A stretch of 51,764 nucleotides of DNA from an uncultured Oscillospiraceae bacterium (GTDB taxonomy: Bacteria; Bacillota; Clostridia; Oscillospirales; Oscillospiraceae): contig CANPYX010000016.1 of NCBI GenBank assembly GCA_947588955.1, positions 1-51,764 on the forward strand, in the 5' to 3' direction. The notes beneath the pieces were generated by a model. It was not told where the DNA came from and ran no database searches. It saw nothing but the letters and a program-made list of their open reading frames with translations. A program made the position numbers and the translations under genes. Positions 50,404-51,764 of the stretch are shown piece after piece. The first letter of the stretch is position 1. Every line of letters starts with the position of its first letter.

Positions 50404-51764
50404 ATGCTGAACGAGCTGTTCCAGGCCGTGCTGGGCATGAGCCTGGCGGGGACCGGGGTAATTCTGGCGGTGCTGTTGGCGCGGCTGATTTTGCGGGGCG
50501 CGCCCAGGGTGTTCTCCTACGCCCTGTGGGCGGTCGTTTTGGTGCGGCTGCTGTGCCCCTTCACGCCGGAGAGCGCCCTGAGCCTGGTGCCCTCCGCCCG
50601 GCTCGTGGAGACGCCGGGTATCGCCGGCACCACCGCGGAGATTTTGGAGGTCTCCACCGGCATCCCGGCGGTGGACGACGGACTCAACGGCTATCTCGCC
50701 GTACATCCATACCGGGGCTATGTGCCCGCCGAGTTTGTCCCTGACGGGCCGCTTCCCGTCGTCCCCCAGACGGGGGACGCCTCCGACTGGCGCACCGCGC
50801 CGGCGATTGTGTGGGGCGTGGGTGTAGGATGTATGCTTGCGTACACCGCCGTAACCCTTCTGCGCCTGCGCCGCCGCCTGGTGGGGGCGGTACCGCTGGA
50901 GGGCGAGCCCGGCGTGTGGCTGGCGGACCGGGCGGATACCCCCTTCATTCTGGGACTTTTCCGCCCAAAAATATACCTGCCTTCCTCACTGCCGGAGGCG
51001 GATCGGAGGTACATCCTGCTCCACGAGCGCACACATATCCGACGCTTTGACCATGTGACGCGCGCGCTGGCGTGGCTGGCGCTGTGCCTCCACTGGTTCA
51101 ACCCGCTTGTGTGGTTGGCGTTCAGGCTGGCGGGCAGGGACATGGAGGCCTCCTGTGACCGGGCGGCGCTTGAAAGGGCCGAGGGCGACATCAGGGCGGA
51201 CTACGCCGATGTCCTGCTGCGCCTGTCCGCCGGAAGGCGTCCGGCGGCGGGACCGTTGGCGTTTGGGGCGGGCGATGCGAAGGAGAGGATAAAGGGCGTG
51301 CTGAGCTATAAAAAACCGGCGCATTGGGTGGCGCTGACCGGGCTTATTGCCGTTGTCCTGATTCTGGCGTCGCTGGTCACCGACAGACCGTTTGCCGCGC
51401 CGGACAGCCCCTTTGGGGATACCTACACGGTGTCGGGGTACATTTACATCGACCCGTCAGTGGGCGCTGAGGCAGAGGAGTACACCCTCACCGCCGACGG
51501 GACGGTATATGCCGGCGAAAGCCCGGAGACAGCCGTGGAGCCAGTCTCCCTTGGCGGGAGCCTTGATAAATATACGAACAGGGATTACTGGACCGGCGGC
51601 AGGGACCTGACCGCGCGCCTCCGGCGCAATAACCATGCCGCCTGGCGCGGGCTCGGCGTAACGGACGACAGCTTTTGGTACATTCTCCAACAAAAAGACG
51701 GCACCCTGTACCTCGCCGCAGGCTGGCACGACCCCGAAGCCAATACCGACCCCGCCTCCGACGA
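50404..51764 (+). CDS. blaR1: BlaR1/M56-family membrane metallopeptidase (3' end outside window)
   Basis: 453 codons are visible with no stop before the edge. It starts M-L-N-E-L-F-Q-A-V-L-G-M-S with N-terminal membrane helices, an extracytoplasmic loop, and the gluzincin site H207-E-R-T-H211 (HExxH) followed by H-W-F-N-P-L-V-W, typical of M56 peptidases. A further helix at about residues 300-320 leads to an extracellular region starting A-A-P-D-S-P-F, which does not obviously resemble a penicillin-binding sensor domain in the visible part. GGAGG is 7 nt before ATG 50404. Expected to sense a signal and trigger BlaI loss. Confidence 0.88.
   Translation, partial: MLNELFQAVLGMSLAGTGVILAVLLARLILRGAPRVFSYALWAVVLVRLLCPFTPESALSLVPSARLVETPGIAGTTAEILEVSTGIPAVDDGLNGYLAVHPYRGYVPAEFVPDGPLPVVPQTGDASDWRTAPAIVWGVGVGCMLAYTAVTLLRLRRRLVGAVPLEGEPGVWLADRADTPFILGLFRPKIYLPSSLPEADRRYILLHERTHIRRFDHVTRALAWLALCLHWFNPLVWLAFRLAGRDMEASCDRAALERAEGDIRADYADVLLRLSAGRRPAAGPLAFGAGDAKERIKGVLSYKKPAHWVALTGLIAVVLILASLVTDRPFAAPDSPFGDTYTVSGYIYIDPSVGAEAEEYTLTADGTVYAGESPETAVEPVSLGGSLDKYTNRDYWTGGRDLTARLRRNNHAAWRGLGVTDDSFWYILQQKDGTLYLAAGWHDPEANTDPASD

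Overview
The window is GC-rich chromosomal DNA that looks like a Clostridia-class Firmicute, most likely an Oscillospiraceae-type gut anaerobe. This is inferred from gene content: an rnfCDGEAB ion-pumping complex, HemZ, a Rel/Dtd/metallo-beta-lactamase/HemZ cluster, a U32 peptidase with maf-mreC-mreD-pbp2-minD-mgsA, an Amt-PII fusion, an ANTAR regulator inside a GOGAT locus, strong Shine-Dalgarno sites and consensus sigma-A promoters. Nothing indicates plasmid or phage.

Layout. 1-600: tRNA-Glu, tRNA-Lys, 5S rRNA, terminator and a repeat. 600-2800: small regulators, a GNAT acetyltransferase and a methyltransferase. 2800-6700 (minus): aspS, a small membrane protein and hisS, with a MITE-like element between the membrane protein and aspS. 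6700-14300 (minus): U32 peptidase, maf, mreC, mreD, PBP2, a MinD-type ATPase and mgsA. 14500-22700 (plus): recJ, rel, a long non-coding repeat block, dtd, an MBL hydrolase, hemZ and a nucleoside kinase. 23200-28200: the rnf operon. 28250-29660: dapF and a DUF4258/YgiT pair. 29800-44220: nitrogen assimilation (glnA, ANTAR regulator, gltB, gltD, amt-PII, gdhA), interrupted by a sigma factor/serpin pair. 44800-47400: a TetM-like GTPase fused to a YacP/Rae1-type NYN nuclease. 47400-51764: a GNAT, a truncated LysR, a GH3 lipoprotein and a BlaI/BlaR1-type pair that runs off the end.

How it fits together. The nitrogen genes form one functional block: ammonium enters through Amt and is fixed by glutamine synthetase/GOGAT or by glutamate dehydrogenase. 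The glnA, amt and gdhA leaders carry terminator-like hairpins, and those of glnA and amt share a sequence motif. An RNA-binding ANTAR protein is encoded between glnA and gltB, which suggests antitermination control.

The most unusual content is (1) the GTPase-NYN fusion, (2) three families of non-coding repeats whose stems change sequence between copies while staying base-paired, and (3) the shared attenuator-like leaders. All calls are from reading the sequence; no database search was run.
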